A stretch of DNA of 64,000 nucleotides, from assembly GCA_004794655.1 (NCBI GenBank), contig SMMW01000555.1, forward strand, positions 2,945,001 through 3,009,000, written 5' to 3'. The stretch is from Marisa cornuarietis. Lineage: Eukaryota; Mollusca; Gastropoda; Architaenioglossa; Ampullariidae. The notes beneath the pieces were generated by a model. It was not told the origin of the DNA, made no database searches, and worked only from the letters and a program-made list of their open reading frames with translations. Below, one piece after another: positions 1 to 12,250 of this stretch. Each line of letters opens with the position of its first letter. Positions within the stretch are counted from its first letter, which is position 1. Made by a program: the position numbers and the translations under genes.

Positions 1-2580
1 CTTCTGACCCATCATTTTTACCACGTGGGATCCAGTTCCACGCTCTTCCATGCCAACCACTGGAGTGTTGCTGGCTTTCGCTCAAAATATTGCTCTGCAG
101 CAACAACAAAGAAATTGAAGAGGTTTCCGACAAGGTCAATCACGTGACTTCAGAACAATCCGTGGCTTGACCCCGATTGGGGAGACTAGCCAAACAAGCG
201 GGTAAATGGAGATGTGTGCACATATATAAAAACATTTACTCACAAAAAAACTAGGTTAAATGTAATGTGAATGAACGACCTCAGAAGACTGTTCTAATGA
301 AAACAGACATTTCTTCACCGTCCTTATCCTGGTGATAGCGCGGGCCGTCACGTGACCACGTGTGATCGCGTGGAAAACGGAAGAGTGAGGTCTGTACGCA
401 TCTTCAGTAGTGACAGCTAATCCCACTCTTCTCTACCTTCAGTCACCCTACATTCCATGGCCTTCCTACCAAGCACATCTATCACTCGAAAAAGAGTTCC
501 TATCTATTCGGAATGTATGCCAGATGGCTGCTCTTCCCTGGGCGCTCTTTTTTTTACGGCAACTAAAACTATACTTCTTGGTCTGGTCCCTCGCTGGGCT
601 TTTGTTGGCAGAATGTTTAGTTTGATGAAGGAGAGACCATCCCCTTGTCTTCTTGCTTCCTTGGGGGTTTTATTTGCACAGACAAGGTTCTCCGTCCATT
701 CGCAAAAACTACTCTTCTGAGTATGCTAAGTGAATCAAGCTATCAAGAGGCTACATATCCCTACCCCACAGTTTCTTTTTTCAGTTAGATAATGGTAGCA
801 GTATCGAACAGTCTTCCGGAGGACAAGATTCTAACCGGGATAGGACGTGCGGTCAGTTTAGCGATCTCATAATCACCAGAGGCCCGGCCTGACCTCACAG
901 ACCCTTTCTTCAGTGTCATGTTCTAGTCTAGCTTTAAAGCTTCAAATATCCTCTTCCAATCTAGCCTGCTATGTTTGAATTTTTTGTTCTTACCTAGCTT
1001 GCTAGCTTTTAGTTTTCCAGTCTTGTGCAGCCTGCAAACAGTCTCATCGCCGGTCGTATTTGATGCCAGTCTCCTGTCCTTGCCTTGCCTGCTAGTAGCC
1101 ACACTCCCACACTTGCCTTGCTTAATTAATCTTTCTTTCTTGCATAGCCTTCTAGCTGTTAGTCGTCACCTCTTGCCTCGTATGCCAAATACTAGTCTGG
1201 TATATTTTCTAGCCCTTATACCGCTAGCCTCTTCTTCTTGCCCCGTCTGCCATATGCTAGCCTCGTGCTCTTGTCTGGCCTGTTAAGAAAGCTCGCTGGG
1301 TGGATGCAAGGTGAGCGGGGCCCTGTCACGTGACTCTCCTGTCCCTCACCACCGTCAGGGCGAGTGACTGCTTTTGTTAATTCGTTTGGTGATGCCACTC
1401 TTGTCTCTGTACGCATTCTCTTTGCACCTGAATCCATACACTCGTCTGTTCTTGGGGGTGGGTGGTCTTTACATGCTGACTGTACTAGTCTACAAAATCA
1501 TGCTGGCACGTGGTTTAAAATATCCAAAAACTTTTCGGTCAGTTGCAGTTGATCTATTCTCAGTTGATTACTTGCACTTTTTGGAAAATACGCAGGAGCA
1601 ATGCCTTTAAATAGATTGAAACAAAAACTGGTTGCGGAAACACGACAATTGAACCGAAAGAAACGTTTTAAAGAAAAAAATTGAAAGAAATAAAGAAAAT
1701 AAAGAACAATGAAAGAAAAACGGACGGAAGACCGTGAATCGGATACACTGGCGAAAAATAGGGAAAAGAAATTTCTTACTAAACAATGTAAATAATTTTA
1801 CGAAAAGCAGTCTTACAAAAACATCTTGTAATTGCATTTGACAAAAATCTGATACAAAATTTCAGTTAATACTAAAATCAATTTAGCACAACCTTTCCTT
1901 TGAAAAGATTTTCCTTTAACCAGATATTGTCCTGGTAGCAGATCAATACCTCACGAAAAACTCACTCACCCATATAAAAAGTTACTTCCGGATTTAATAT
2001 TCTATTCATTTTCTTCCTAACGTTTTACGAGAGGCTATGCCAAGCGTCAGAGGAAGTCAGGCCAATAAAGGAATTTTTTTAGAAGCTCGAAGTTTTAAGC
2101 TAATGACGATCCCAAAATATAATGTATAGAATTAGGAAAGTGCTGCACTGCAGCTTTACTTGGCAGGCATCCAGAGAACAGGGTATATCGTTTTCCTTCT
2201 GAAAAATTAATAACTGTTATTTTCTCAAAAAGCAACATTAAGCAGAAAGAAAATAAATCATTCCATTGTCGATCATTTAAAGTCTTCGTTTTTATTTACT
2301 GGTAAATGGATTAGAACAATAAAGCACACTCACCATATATATATATATATACAAATCAACACATTATTGTAAAGGTTCGAATACGTGATCATTGTTAACA
2401 AACGTACATCTCTCTCTCTCTCCTTGCCCCATTCCTTTCTCTCTATTAAATACTAAGCAGTCAAAAACAAAATTAATCCAGTAACACATTAATGAACATA
2501 CAGCGACTACAGTAATATTCAGTGAATTTTTAATTATTTTGTTTTTAGAAATGACATGGGAATGGACTAAATTGGTACTT
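1..2580. other. Non-coding stretch, no gene supported
   Basis: No open frame here has convincing splice signals or a recognisable protein. It contains a pyrimidine-rich CTAGC/CTTGCC region (listed separately), a purine-rich stretch near 1,610-1,730 made of GAAA-type words, an AT dinucleotide run at 2,335-2,352 and a short CT run near 2,411-2,424. The rest is unique-looking sequence of average composition. It is most simply intergenic or intronic DNA. Confidence 0.6.
920..1285. repeat. Degenerate CTTGCC/CTAGC-rich cryptic repeat
   Basis: The words CTTGCC, CTAGC and TGCTAG recur irregularly about every 30 to 60 bases, on a strongly pyrimidine-rich plus strand. The plus-strand frame through it is a 103-codon Leu/Ser/Cys/Pro-rich string, which the biased composition explains. 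It reads as an old, highly diverged tandem repeat rather than a gene. Period and copy number cannot be fixed by eye. Confidence 0.35.
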
Positions 2581-2583
2581 ATG

Positions 2584-2770
2584 AGGCGGTCCGGTGGCGC
2601 AAGGGTTAGCGCCTGTCACCAATACAGTGAAGGTTGGCTGTCCCGGGTTCAGTTCTCGTCTCGGACACGCTGTTCTTTCTCTGCATGTGGCATCTGTTTA
2701 CAGGGCTAGCTGCCTTGCCGTGATATAGCCTTAGTTGCTTGTTCGGCGTAAAACACCAATTAAAAAAAAA
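2584..2770 (+). mobile_element. tRNA-derived SINE, copy 1, nearly full length
   Basis: The head has a pol III A-box-like stretch (tggcgcaagggttagcgcc) and a B-box-like GGGTTCAGTTCTCG about 40 bases later. A conserved body follows (ctcgtctcgg, then tgttctttctctgcatgtgg, then catctgtttacagggctagc). It ends in the conserved tail ccgtgatatagccttagttg and a short A run at 2,761-2,770. Three other copies in the window share this head and body. It is a retroposed, non-protein-coding element, and the minus-strand frame across it is a shadow. The A-run end gives plus orientation. Confidence 0.85.
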
Positions 2771-3067
2771 GGTACTTATGGTGTCACAGAGCGTTGACCA
2801 ATCAACTAGCCGGTATTTCTGACATCTTTGTGAACAAAGCAGTTTTTCTAGTATTTGTAATTGAGTGAAACGCACTTACTTGAAAAGAATTTTGTACTCT
2901 GACTATAATTAACATCAGGTGTAAGTCACTTCGAAGGCGGATGCAATAGGTGTTGAAAACTGGCAGATTTATCGCTTCACACTTTTATGAATAGGTTGCA
3001 TGCACCCACGCATAACTGGCCACCTTTAGGAGCATCTGTCATACAAGTTTTCTCTCTAAATTGATCA

Positions 3068-3255
3068 GGCGGTTAGGTGGCGCAGCGGTTAGCGCCTGTC
3101 ACCAATACAGGGAGGATAGAATGTCCCTGGTTCAGATCTCGTCTCGTGTACGATGTTCTTTCTCTGCGGGTAGCATTTGTTTACATGGCTGTTGCTTTGC
3201 CGAGATATAGCCATAGTTGCTGCCCCCACGTAGAACACCAGTTTCACTTCCCCCA
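3068..3255 (+). mobile_element. tRNA-derived SINE, copy 2
   Basis: Same family as the copy 480 bases upstream and in the same orientation. It has tggcgcagcggttagcgcc, then cctgtcaccaatacag, then the B box in ggttcagatctcgtctcg, then tgttctttctctgcgg. It ends with the ccgagatatagccatagttg tail, followed by C-rich sequence instead of an A run. Scattered substitutions against copy 1 indicate independent insertions rather than a recent duplication. The 60-codon plus frame across it is not a gene. Confidence 0.85.
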
Positions 3256-3559
3256 CTAGTTATTGTGTTGAAGTATGTCGTTGTATTATGATGCACATTG
3301 TCGTTTTGCCGCCCTGCCGGTTTTTCTCTCCGTCTTTACCCCAAAACGCATCTTTTACTCTCATATTGTTGTTTATGGAAGGGAAAGGAGCTTCCCCCTA
3401 AAGGCGACTTCGCACTGCGGGTAGATGGGGATGTGGGGAAATATGGGGGAGTGGAGGAGGAAGGGGCGAGGAGGGGAAGGGGTTAGAGGAGGAGTGGGAA
3501 GAGGTTTGCTACTCTGAGACCCGCAGGTGTTGTCGAACTCTCCTCGGAAACCCGTTTTG

Positions 3560-3905
3560 ATTTATACCTCTCTCTCTTTCTCACTACCGCTTTCTCAACC
3601 TCCCTTCGCTAGTTCCAGGTACAAAGCCAAAGAACAAAAGCTTTGTTTATAACCTGCCTCATTATCCACCCTTTTCGCTGCCAGCGAGCGGTTGGCGTGC
3701 ATCGTGATGAGGGTGCAGCATATCGACATAGCATCTCTCTCTCTCCCCCTCTTGTCTGTTACTCTGTGATACACTCTCTGTCAGTTTTTAAAACTCCCCC
3801 CACCCCCACCCACACACTTTTGTCTATTAGTTTGTACACGACTCTCTTTTATTTCCAGCCTTTCTCTTTCTTCCCATCTTCCGCTCTCTCTCTCTCTGAT
3901 TCTTT
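3560..3905. repeat. CT-rich low-complexity stretch
   Basis: Pyrimidine-rich sequence with several short TC runs (near 3,571, 3,732 and 3,885). An 88-codon Ser/Leu/Pro-rich plus frame covers it and is best explained by composition. No splice signals or domain are visible. Confidence 0.5.
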
Positions 3906-3907
3906 CT

Positions 3908-3961
3908 AACCTTTTTAACCTTAACTCTAACCCTAACCTAAACCTAGTTGAAACCTAAACC
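3908..3961. repeat. Short telomere-like degenerate CCCTAA tract
   Basis: Several CTAACC, CCCTAA and CCTAAAC words lie in a row on the plus strand, centred on ctctaaccctaacctaaacc near 3,924-3,943. It resembles a decayed interstitial TTAGGG-type telomeric tract, but it is short and imperfect, so chance within a C/A/T-rich region is possible. It is followed at once by a TC/AC microsatellite. Confidence 0.35.
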
Positions 3962-3972
3962 AAGAAACTAAG

Positions 3973-4004
<32 letters not shown>
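3973..4004. repeat. Compound (TC)n(AC)n microsatellite
   Basis: A run of TC dinucleotides switches directly to AC dinucleotides with no interruption. Confidence 0.9.
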
Positions 4005-4009
4005 CATTC

Positions 4010-5435
4010 ACCGAGTGTGCACACACTCAATCTGTTTGTCTAGTCACCGGAGCTCTTCGACATGTGTATCCTAGCGGCAAGGACTATAATCAGTGAGCAA
4101 ACAGGTATGTCAGAATCGAGGTTGGAACGCACTTCCTATAATCTTCACTGTCTTGGTGATAACTGCTATACTGCTGACATCTTTTTTCCCTACCCTCCCT
4201 CGAGACCGCCCACAGGGGAGACAACGGCTTGACAATTAGAGTACTTCCACAGGGCTCTCTGCTCGTAATTAGACCACGTCACTTGAATGGGATTCACCTC
4301 CGCACAATTAACCCAGGTCTCCGCACCCTGGCACTAATTGAAGAGTCATGTTAATGCCTCCCTTCTTCTGCTTGCACTGGGAAATAATACTGTTAAGCTT
4401 GGTCATTCTGTGTGCTTCCGAGAGGATTGGCAAAGTGATATTTTATCCATCATTTTTATCATCTTTGCGATGCAAATGACTGCGTGTCACTGGAACACTT
4501 GAGTTCGTTGAGGCACGGATCGGCGACTTCTAATCTGCTACGCTGAGTTTACCTGCAGCACGACCACTCACCTGGGAAATAACGGTGGGCAGGTTCTCGT
4601 CTCTAGAGTCTGTTCTTTGTGATTGCAAAACGAGTCAGTGCGTGTCTGTGTGTGTGAGTGTTTGTGTTGGGAAGGGTGGGTGGGAGGATGGGTGGAATAC
4701 GGGTGGATACGAGAGAGATTGAGAAAGAAAGGAACGACAAAAAGGGGATGAAGAAAGACCTATCTAGCAGTATATAGCATCAAAGTTAAAGGCTGTGTTG
4801 AAAGGAAGAAAGTAAGAACAAAATGAAAAAAGAAGAAGAAATCAAAGAAAGATACCCCTTGAAGCAACAAGTCCCAAAAGGTTGGGAAAACTCAGGCCAA
4901 AAAAAAGCCAGAAAAAAAAGAATGACCAGCTTTACTGTGCAGGTCTAGAACAGCCTTAGACAACTGATCGCTGCTAAAATTAGTTTGCGTGTGAGGTGCA
5001 GAGAAAAGGATCGGTGTTTTCCCTCGCTTCCCTTGTTGGCTTTAGCCAGTTTTTATCACACGGACCGTGTCCGGCCTTGGTAATGGGCATGAAGGAAAGA
5101 CAGAGGAGCGGAAGGAAAACCTGTCAACATCCAAAGAGAAGCTCTGACGTCACTGCACTTTGATCCCACCGAGTATCCGACAGGAAAAAGCGGAAACCCT
5201 TTCTTGCGCTGGAAGCCCTGACAACAAGGCACAGACCATGATTTGTGTATGGAGCTTGTGGCTTCTTGCCTTTCACATCCCGCATTTTAGTTTTTATTAT
5301 GTGAAAAGTTTTCTTCAGGTTTCCCTGGAGCTCATAACAAATTATACAGCTTTTTTTTCTCGTTTAGGGGCAAAAGGTGCAATAAAATCCAAAATATGAT
5401 TCAAGATGTCTTATGAGCTTATTTAATATTTTCAG
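4010..5435. other. Non-coding stretch with purine-rich centre
   Basis: No supported gene. Positions 4,690-4,910 are strongly purine-rich on the plus strand (GAGAAAG and AAGAAG words). The remainder is of average composition. The 79-codon plus frame at 5,160-5,399 has no splice signals I trust and no recognisable motif. Confidence 0.5.
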
Positions 5436-5436
5436 G

Positions 5437-5437
<1 letters not shown>

Positions 5438-5470
<33 letters not shown>
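5438..5470. repeat. (TG)n microsatellite
   Basis: A perfect TG run of about 16 units. The Thr-His minus-strand frame over it is a repeat artefact. Confidence 0.95.
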
Positions 5471-5473
<3 letters not shown>

Positions 5474-5474
5474 C

Positions 5475-6810
5475 CGTTTTCATGGTTTGACAGATCTGTT
5501 GTCTTCTCGCTGACGCCTCGACTGCGGGCAACTTCGCAAAGCTGATCGCTATTTGGCCCCACACCATTTTTGTCTCAGTAAAAAGAATTAATGTTTGTTA
5601 AAGCTGCGGTGTTCTTTCATCTTACTAGTCCGACAGGTCTCTCGCTTTTAAACTGTTTCAAAAAAGATTTCATCCGTTTATCTTCTGTCTGACTTCTGTC
5701 CAGGCTGGCGTCGTTGCGTCTTCTGCAAGCGTACAATGCCTTGTCAAGGATTCCTTTAAAGGTCTAATGGGATGAACTATTTTACATAGGATTAGCTTTG
5801 AGTTCTCGGGCTAAAAAAGTTCCCGAAATTTGAGTAAATAGCACCCATTAACTAACCCACTCACAAAGAGTTAGTGTATGTGAAGTCTCATTGAGCTAAT
5901 TAACGTATATCTGTTTGTAACCCATTGGTTAAAAACCTAAGCTCATCCAAGTTCATTTCTGACCTTTTTGAAACTCTTTATGATTTTTGTACGTCTGAGT
6001 CTCGAGAACTCCAGAAAGTAGCTTTGGGGAATTTTGTGCGGTTTTGTGTTTACAATTTTTCTTAATTATTACCATATTTTCTTCTCCCCTTCCCTGACAA
6101 TAGAGTACTATGATTACTAAATTTACTAATTCCTATTTTTCCTGAAGATTTCCCAAAGTATTTGTTCCGAAGGCTTACTGATTTGTATCCAATATGTGTT
6201 TTATATTTCATGCGTAGTGTCATCTAGCATGTGGAAATAGCAAAGAGTGTTGACAAGAAGATGATCAATGCCCGTGAACTTCCAGGAGGACTGAAAGCAC
6301 AGAGGGCTTCATGGATTGAGTTTCGCCTACATTACCTACTTCTCATCCCCCATCCTCGTCTCACACACACACACACACGCACACCCACATCCCATCATCA
6401 AACATCGCGTGACACAGAAACTTACTAAGCACCCGTCAATGTCTTCTCACTGCTGAAGGAACCATTGGTTGAGAGCCTCGTTGGCGTGGGAGTCGCAACG
6501 AAACGTCTGGAAACTAATTTCTACGTCCAATTACCAGAAGTCCTTGTCGTCCTCGATCCATGATCTTCTAGAGCATAGTTATCGACTGAACTGCTTCAGC
6601 TTGGCGTTAGCCCTAAAACAAAATATCACAGTGGTTTGAAGTGTCAAGGACGCTTAGCCTTGGCTTCCCCTAACAAGACGAAGCCCACAGAGATACAAGA
6701 AGAAAGAAAACAAGAAAATAAATGACCACGTGAAAGTGGCAACTTGTTACCAAAGACGATCCCTGCAAAAAAACACACCCACCCGTACATTATTTCATAC
6801 GCACACGAAC
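5475..6810. other. Non-coding stretch
   Basis: AT-leaning sequence with a short AC run at 6,361-6,380. No open frame shows domain or splice evidence. Nothing further seen. Confidence 0.5.
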
Positions 6811-6814
6811 ACTG

Positions 6815-6816
<2 letters not shown>

Positions 6817-6865
<49 letters not shown>
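6817..6865. repeat. (AC)n microsatellite
   Basis: About 24 AC units without interruption. The Cys-Val minus frame across it is an artefact. Confidence 0.95.
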
Positions 6866-6868
<3 letters not shown>

Positions 6869-6869
6869 C

Positions 6870-9760
6870 GTACCTATTCGCATAATTTTATTGAAGCTGT
6901 GACTGTAGTCATCAATCAACGTTAGCAGTTTTAAAAGCGCCAAGAATTTCACACAGATAATAAAAGTATCACTTCACCTTGTTCTTAACAAGACAAATAA
7001 AGACACACGTTTGACAAAGTTTAACCAAAAATTTTACACGACGAAAACTTTCGCAAGTATTTTTCCATGTTTGTGTGGTCAACTACGGCCTTTAAGCTGG
7101 CGGTAATTTTAAGCTTCGTTTCATGTTTGACTCGAGTGAGCCGTTAGCTCAACAAGAAGCAAACAAGCGCATGTCAAGCGGAAAAAAACGATTTAACCAT
7201 TATCCTGCAGGAGTGTGTAGGAGTCGCGGCACTTTGCTCGTTGATGTTCGCCTCTGTGGGTAAACAAAGCTGTAGGTGTTGTCTGCTCTTGCCACCACAA
7301 CGTCTCATTGACTTTGCAAATAGTCTCCCTTGGCTGTGGCACAGATCCGCCGGGTTTCACGCAGCAGACGCGAGAGAGGAAAATGACGTTCCGAGTACTA
7401 ACCTGATGCCTTCTGAATATTGATGATGACAGAGGGGTCCAGGCACTAGCCTAATACCTCTTAAATATTGATGATTCTACAGACCTCGCCCTGCCACCCT
7501 TCTTAGCTGTTTTGTTAATATGGACTGTGTGATGCTTTTATAGTTGCTATGTCATCATGAACTTCTGACATTGCTAGTTGATATGTTAACCGGTAATATA
7601 CAGCGCGTGAGTATTTTTCACCCATCCATTCATCCATTTTGCATGTAGATACCTATACAGTACATATTTTTTGCATGCATGTGTGTGTGAAAAAAAAAGA
7701 GTGTGTGCCTGCGCGCCCGCGTCCGTCTTCTTTCTCCTTCATCTTAGTGTTTTCTTCATCCATGAACGTTACTTCAAAGTGTTTGCAATCTCAGTTTTAT
7801 ATGAATTCCAAACTTATTAATTATGTGCACTGATTAGTTTTATCTTTCTCTCCTAAATCTGTGTTCGATTTTCTACCTGAACTTTTAAGGCTTTCTTTAC
7901 CATTTTCTCTTACTAAAAATTCATTTTTATATCTCAAAGCAGCTGTCAAGTGCTGACAGGTTACAATCCATTTGTTTGCAGCTGCATCCGAGTTAAAGAA
8001 ATTACCTCAAACAGTTTAGTATGAAGGATAGGTTTTTACATTTTTCTGCAGAAAAGAGTTTTGTTCATTACAATATTGCCTCCATTAGGCACGCCAACAT
8101 TAGACTAATTTAAAAAGATTGTATTTTTCTATAGACGTAAATAGCAAGGAAATTCATTAAGCGTCTCTATTTGTTTTGTAACACAGGTTGCTGGGTTCTA
8201 GTGAAAAAAGTCTTTTAGAGTACTGGTGCTTCCAAGTAGGAGAGATAATTGTAATTCGAATACGTCTGTTTTTGAAGGTTCAGAAGGTTTTTAAAGGTTG
8301 CCAGCAAGGGTTGTTTAATGAAATTCGTTTTTGTAAAGATGCCATGGAAACGTGTCTCCAGGGAGTGTCACAGTACAGCAGTGGAAATATTCAATTTGAA
8401 ATGGTTGTAAACGTTTCTGCTTAAAATGTTTTAGTTGAAGATTTCTGTTTTTCGTTTTTTAGAAAAGATTGTTAACTCTTCCTAATGCGCTACTATTCTC
8501 AATGGAAAGTGTAAATAAGTCATCTGTGTATATTTATGTAAAGTTATATTTATGTAAAATGAAAATTTCTGAAACTTTTTATTTATTTTGGAAAGTTGTG
8601 AAATATAGAAACAGTTTAATGGATACAATTCTAATAGAACTTAACACCACAAGAGGTATGACATGCATTTTTAAAAAATTAATAAATAAACAATAGTTAC
8701 TGAGCTACGAAGAAAGGAGTTTATACCGTTGAAGCCGCGACCTTTTCTATTTCTCTCTGTTTATTCCATACCCTGTCTTCCTCATCTAAATATATCCTTC
8801 TGTTTTTTCTTTCTTCTTACGAAGGACTATGTTTACAGAAGGGGATGTGAAATTACAGAAAGAAGTTTAAAAATGTCATGTCATGCATAAATGTACTACT
8901 TGGGTTGATTGATTAAATCAAAAGAAATATTTCTTTTCGTGCATTCACAAAGTGTTGTAAAGGCTTTCTCTCTCGAACAAATAAAGAAATAAGTAAATAA
9001 ATAAAAGAAAAACAGACTTAGACAAAAGTTCTAAATAGGAAATGCAGGATAACTTACTCTTCCCAGTAGAACAACTCAAAACAAAACAAAAAAAAAAACA
9101 TAAAAAAGAAATTAATTGAATTGGTTCGGGATGCAACGAGACGAGACAAAGTATTGATCGTTCACTAGGTCCCTCGTCTAGTCGACTGTCAGCGGGGCTG
9201 GTATCCCAGCATCTCCTCGTTCCTGACATGTATTAAACACGAGCTATGTGTTCGGCATGCTTCATCACGGCGGTCATCGAAAATCCTCCCCTTTCTGACT
9301 ACCCTCCCAGCAACGGGTACTGGCATAGCATCCTAGACTTGACCTTGGTGCATGAGTTCAGGAGGAGAATGCATACCAGTTGGAAATCTTTTTATTAAAA
9401 AAAATCTATTTCTGGACGTATTTCCGCCTACGTCCGCATCTTCTCTCGAGCATATAGGGCGCCCATGTCTCCGACATTAATTACGATCCCCGTTTCCCGT
9501 TTTAACCCGCACAGACATGCTTTTAAGTCTGTCTGTGGCTTGTGAATATAATTTTCCCCCTCCCCTCCCAGTTCGTTCTTTACGAAATTTGCACTGCAAG
9601 ATTAAACCGATCGAAAGGATGAAAAGATTTGGTCGTATTTGAAGAAGCAAGATTCTTGCAAAAGGAATTTTTAAAATAGTCCACACAGACATGTTGCCCC
9701 TCTTTCTCTTATTAACTAGCAAGGACGAGACGTAAAGAAATCCAAAAAAACAAACAAAAC
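6870..9760. other. Non-coding stretch, AT-rich at 7,440-9,110
   Basis: Two adjoining plus frames at 8,188-8,424 and 8,469-8,696 are Lys/Phe/Ile-rich, as expected from AT-rich DNA, and show neither a domain nor good splice sites. The A-rich part at 8,980-9,110 gives a Phe/Leu-rich minus frame. I see no gene here. Confidence 0.5.

Positions 9761-9762
<2 letters not shown>

Positions 9763-9809
<47 letters not shown>
9763..9809. repeat. (AC)n microsatellite
   Basis: About 23 AC units, uninterrupted. It lies 100 bases upstream of the AACC array. Confidence 0.95.
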
Positions 9810-9811
<2 letters not shown>

Positions 9812-9851
9812 GTCTTTCATACGAAACTGCACTAAACTGCAACCTATTTTC

Positions 9852-10010
9852 TAGAGGCACCACTTGGTAGTGAGAGGCTCTGGGTTCACATCTTTCCACC
9901 TCAAGGTGAACCAACCAACCAACCAACCAACCAACCAACCAACCAACCAACCAACCAACCAACCAACCAACCAACCAACCAACCAACCAACCAACCAACC
10001 AACCAACCAA
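9852..10010 (+). repeat. (AACC)n array anchored on a possible SINE-like fragment
   Basis: Positions 9,908-10,010 are a nearly perfect AACC array of about 25 units. Immediately before it, ggtagtgagaggctctgggt and the following TTCACATC resemble a pol III B-box context, so the array may have grown from the tail of a truncated tRNA-derived element (inference). The array is open on both strands (Pro-Thr-Asn-Gln on plus, Gly-Trp-Leu-Val on minus), so the 177-codon minus frame over it is not a protein-coding gene. Confidence 0.8.
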
Positions 10011-10014
10011 TGCC

Positions 10015-11350
10015 TTTCAATCTCAGGTCCAGCTCGCCTCACCCCTTTGCAAACATTCACTCTGAAGAAATCGGGACAAAATAGTCTCAGTCCTAATAAG
10101 TTTCACCAGACTTAGAGCTCTGTTTCAACGTCAGCTTGAGAGGAAGAGTATTTCGGATTTAGCACCAGAGCTGTTCAGGAGCTGATAGTTCTAGATCACC
10201 TGCCTCCACACTGAAAATCTCGTGTCTCTCACAGCCAACGAGACAAGTGGAGGGGGGACGGGGAGGCGGGTAAAGGAGAATGGCATTGTCTTAAACTGCA
10301 AGACAAGAACAGGGAAAAGTGGAGCCTCACAAGTCTTGCTGAGCCCATTCGCACCTCGTGGAACTCAAACTAATACGTTTCCTTTTACATTTTGCAAGTT
10401 CAGGACGAAGCCATCGAACGTTTCTGTCAAGATCCACGTTTATCTATCCTCCCGAGATCATACACACAAACCAGATCTTGACAAAGAGACTTCCTAGCAA
10501 GACAGTAAGAGATTGGACAGATACACGCAGGAAAACAAACATATATATATATATACGTTCGCGTGCACTCACAAAAGCACTTTCTTTACGTGCAGGACAC
10601 ACAGATTGATATAAAACACTGTTGAAAAAGTCCGACTGACTGGCTTTTTCTTTTAGACATCGACATTTGGCACTAGGGGTTCTCTGCGTAGAAGGAACTA
10701 CAGAAGGCCAGAAGCATAAGGTCCTCGGCCAACGTGATCCAGTATCCAAACTAGGAGGAGAACCAGCTGGGACTAATTGGGGTATGTTCCAATTTACAGG
10801 CGGAGTCAGTGAGTTTGGCGGGTTCTTGGTGTGTTCAGGAGTAGAGAAGAGAGGAGGAGACTAACAAAGCCATGGAAGCGGGGAAACACGCAGACAGACA
10901 GGCAAACAAACAAGAACGGAACAGATACCCTGACGTCTATGACTGCTATGGCTAACGAGATGCAAGACGGGGCGAGTCTGTGAGCCTTTTACAGGCACTA
11001 GAATAATACAAGTAAACCACGCACAAGGTTGTAGTCAGGGCAGAGCGAAAAAATATACAGAAAAATAAAAGTAGATTCTCTCTCTCTCTGTATATATATA
11101 CTGTCAATACGCCACCTGTACAAACAGCAAATGACCGAAAAAATGTTTTTTTCCTCTCAGTTTCCCATATGTTGTGAATATTACGTACAGTGGACTGCAA
11201 ATGGCGGGAAAAATTGTCTACGCGGTTGTCGACTCCACTTGAGTTCACCTGAACGCGTCAGTTAGAAATCGTGTGTGGCCTGCTGTCAGGAAACTTGTTT
11301 TTCTTGCAGTGAAGTGGCTGTCTTGTTGTTTACTTGATTAACAACGTGTC
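10015..11350. other. Non-coding stretch
   Basis: Contains a short AT run at 10,541-10,554 and a TC/TA run near 11,079-11,100. Overlapping frames on both strands at 10,222-10,749 have no recognisable motif or matched splice sites. No gene supported. Confidence 0.5.
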
Positions 11351-11356
11351 TAGCCA

Positions 11357-11466
<110 letters not shown>

Positions 11467-11781
11467 AAGAGCAATCAGATAAAAGCGAGAAAAATATAAG
11501 TAGACTTTAAAATAAATTCAAGGGGGCCAGTAGTCAGATCTCCATTCTGTCAATGTGCCTCATAGTACTGATTGGAGCTTAAGTCACATTGTGACTTTAC
11601 TAGACACGGGCCTAATTTTAACTGATTCAGCAAAAAGTTAAAAATATCACCTTGAACTTATTTGTACAGTCTCCTCAACTACACTCCCCTTCTTTCAGTA
11701 GGGTTGTACCCTCGGTTCAAGCATCTAATTTTTATAACTCAGCTTTTCTTGCAGTGACATCTTAATACCACAAAACCATTT

Positions 11782-11813
<32 letters not shown>
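11782..11813. repeat. (AAC)n microsatellite
   Basis: About ten AAC units, followed by an AAATAAATA tail. Confidence 0.9.
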
Positions 11814-11929
11814 ATAAATAGCATTGTCGCAAATAAATCCATAATAAATCCTTCAGGAGGTAACACACCATTCAAGGAATTCCCTTTCTCCTTGCAATGT
11901 ACTACAATAGTTTCTAGACTTTACTCAAG

Positions 11930-11995
11930 AGCATTTGTTTATTTGTTTGTGTTTAACGCCGTGACAACAACTAGGGCTATATCACGGTGATTCGA
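11930..11995 (-). mobile_element. 5'-truncated SINE tail fragment
   Basis: Read on the minus strand, this has the same tail as the SINE copies elsewhere: caccgtgatatagccctagt, then a GGCGTTAAACAC-like end. The tRNA-like head is absent, so it is a truncated copy or a relic. The identity rests on about 40 shared bases. Confidence 0.6.
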
Positions 11996-12117
11996 CAAGA
12001 GCAAACGACTTTGTATCATTCGCAAAAAAAAAAAAAAGCTGAAGCAATTAAGCACCACCTCTAGATAGGAAAGGCCTCGTTATCACCCCACCCAGCATTG
12101 ATAACGCGCTGTAGGTT

Positions 12118-12250
12118 GAGCAGTGTGTACCTGGTAGTGCAGTGGCCAAAACACTCGCTTGTCCCCGATGCAGTGAGATTCAGATCTCGTCTCGGCACAC
12201 TCTGTATGTGTCACCTGTTCTCAGGGCAGGCCATCAGAGAAGGTGGGGGG
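12118..12250 (+). mobile_element. Variant tRNA-headed SINE
   Basis: The head differs from the main family (ggtagtgcagtggccaaaac, then actcgc). From the B box onward it matches: attcagatctcgtctcggc, then a CACTCTGTATGTGTCACCTG stretch comparable to the main family's body, then TCAGGGCAGG. This is what a related subfamily with a different tRNA-like head would look like. Plus-strand open frames here are repeat shadows. Confidence 0.55.

Noticed and set aside
2584..3255. Functional tRNA genes at the A and B boxes
   Set aside because: The heads lack an intact cloverleaf and are followed by the shared SINE body and tail, so they are tRNA-derived retroposons.
9477..10115. 177-, 69- and 83-codon frames rich in GWLV or PTNQ
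   Set aside because: They are translations of the AACC tetranucleotide array and the adjoining AC array; both strands are open for the same reason.
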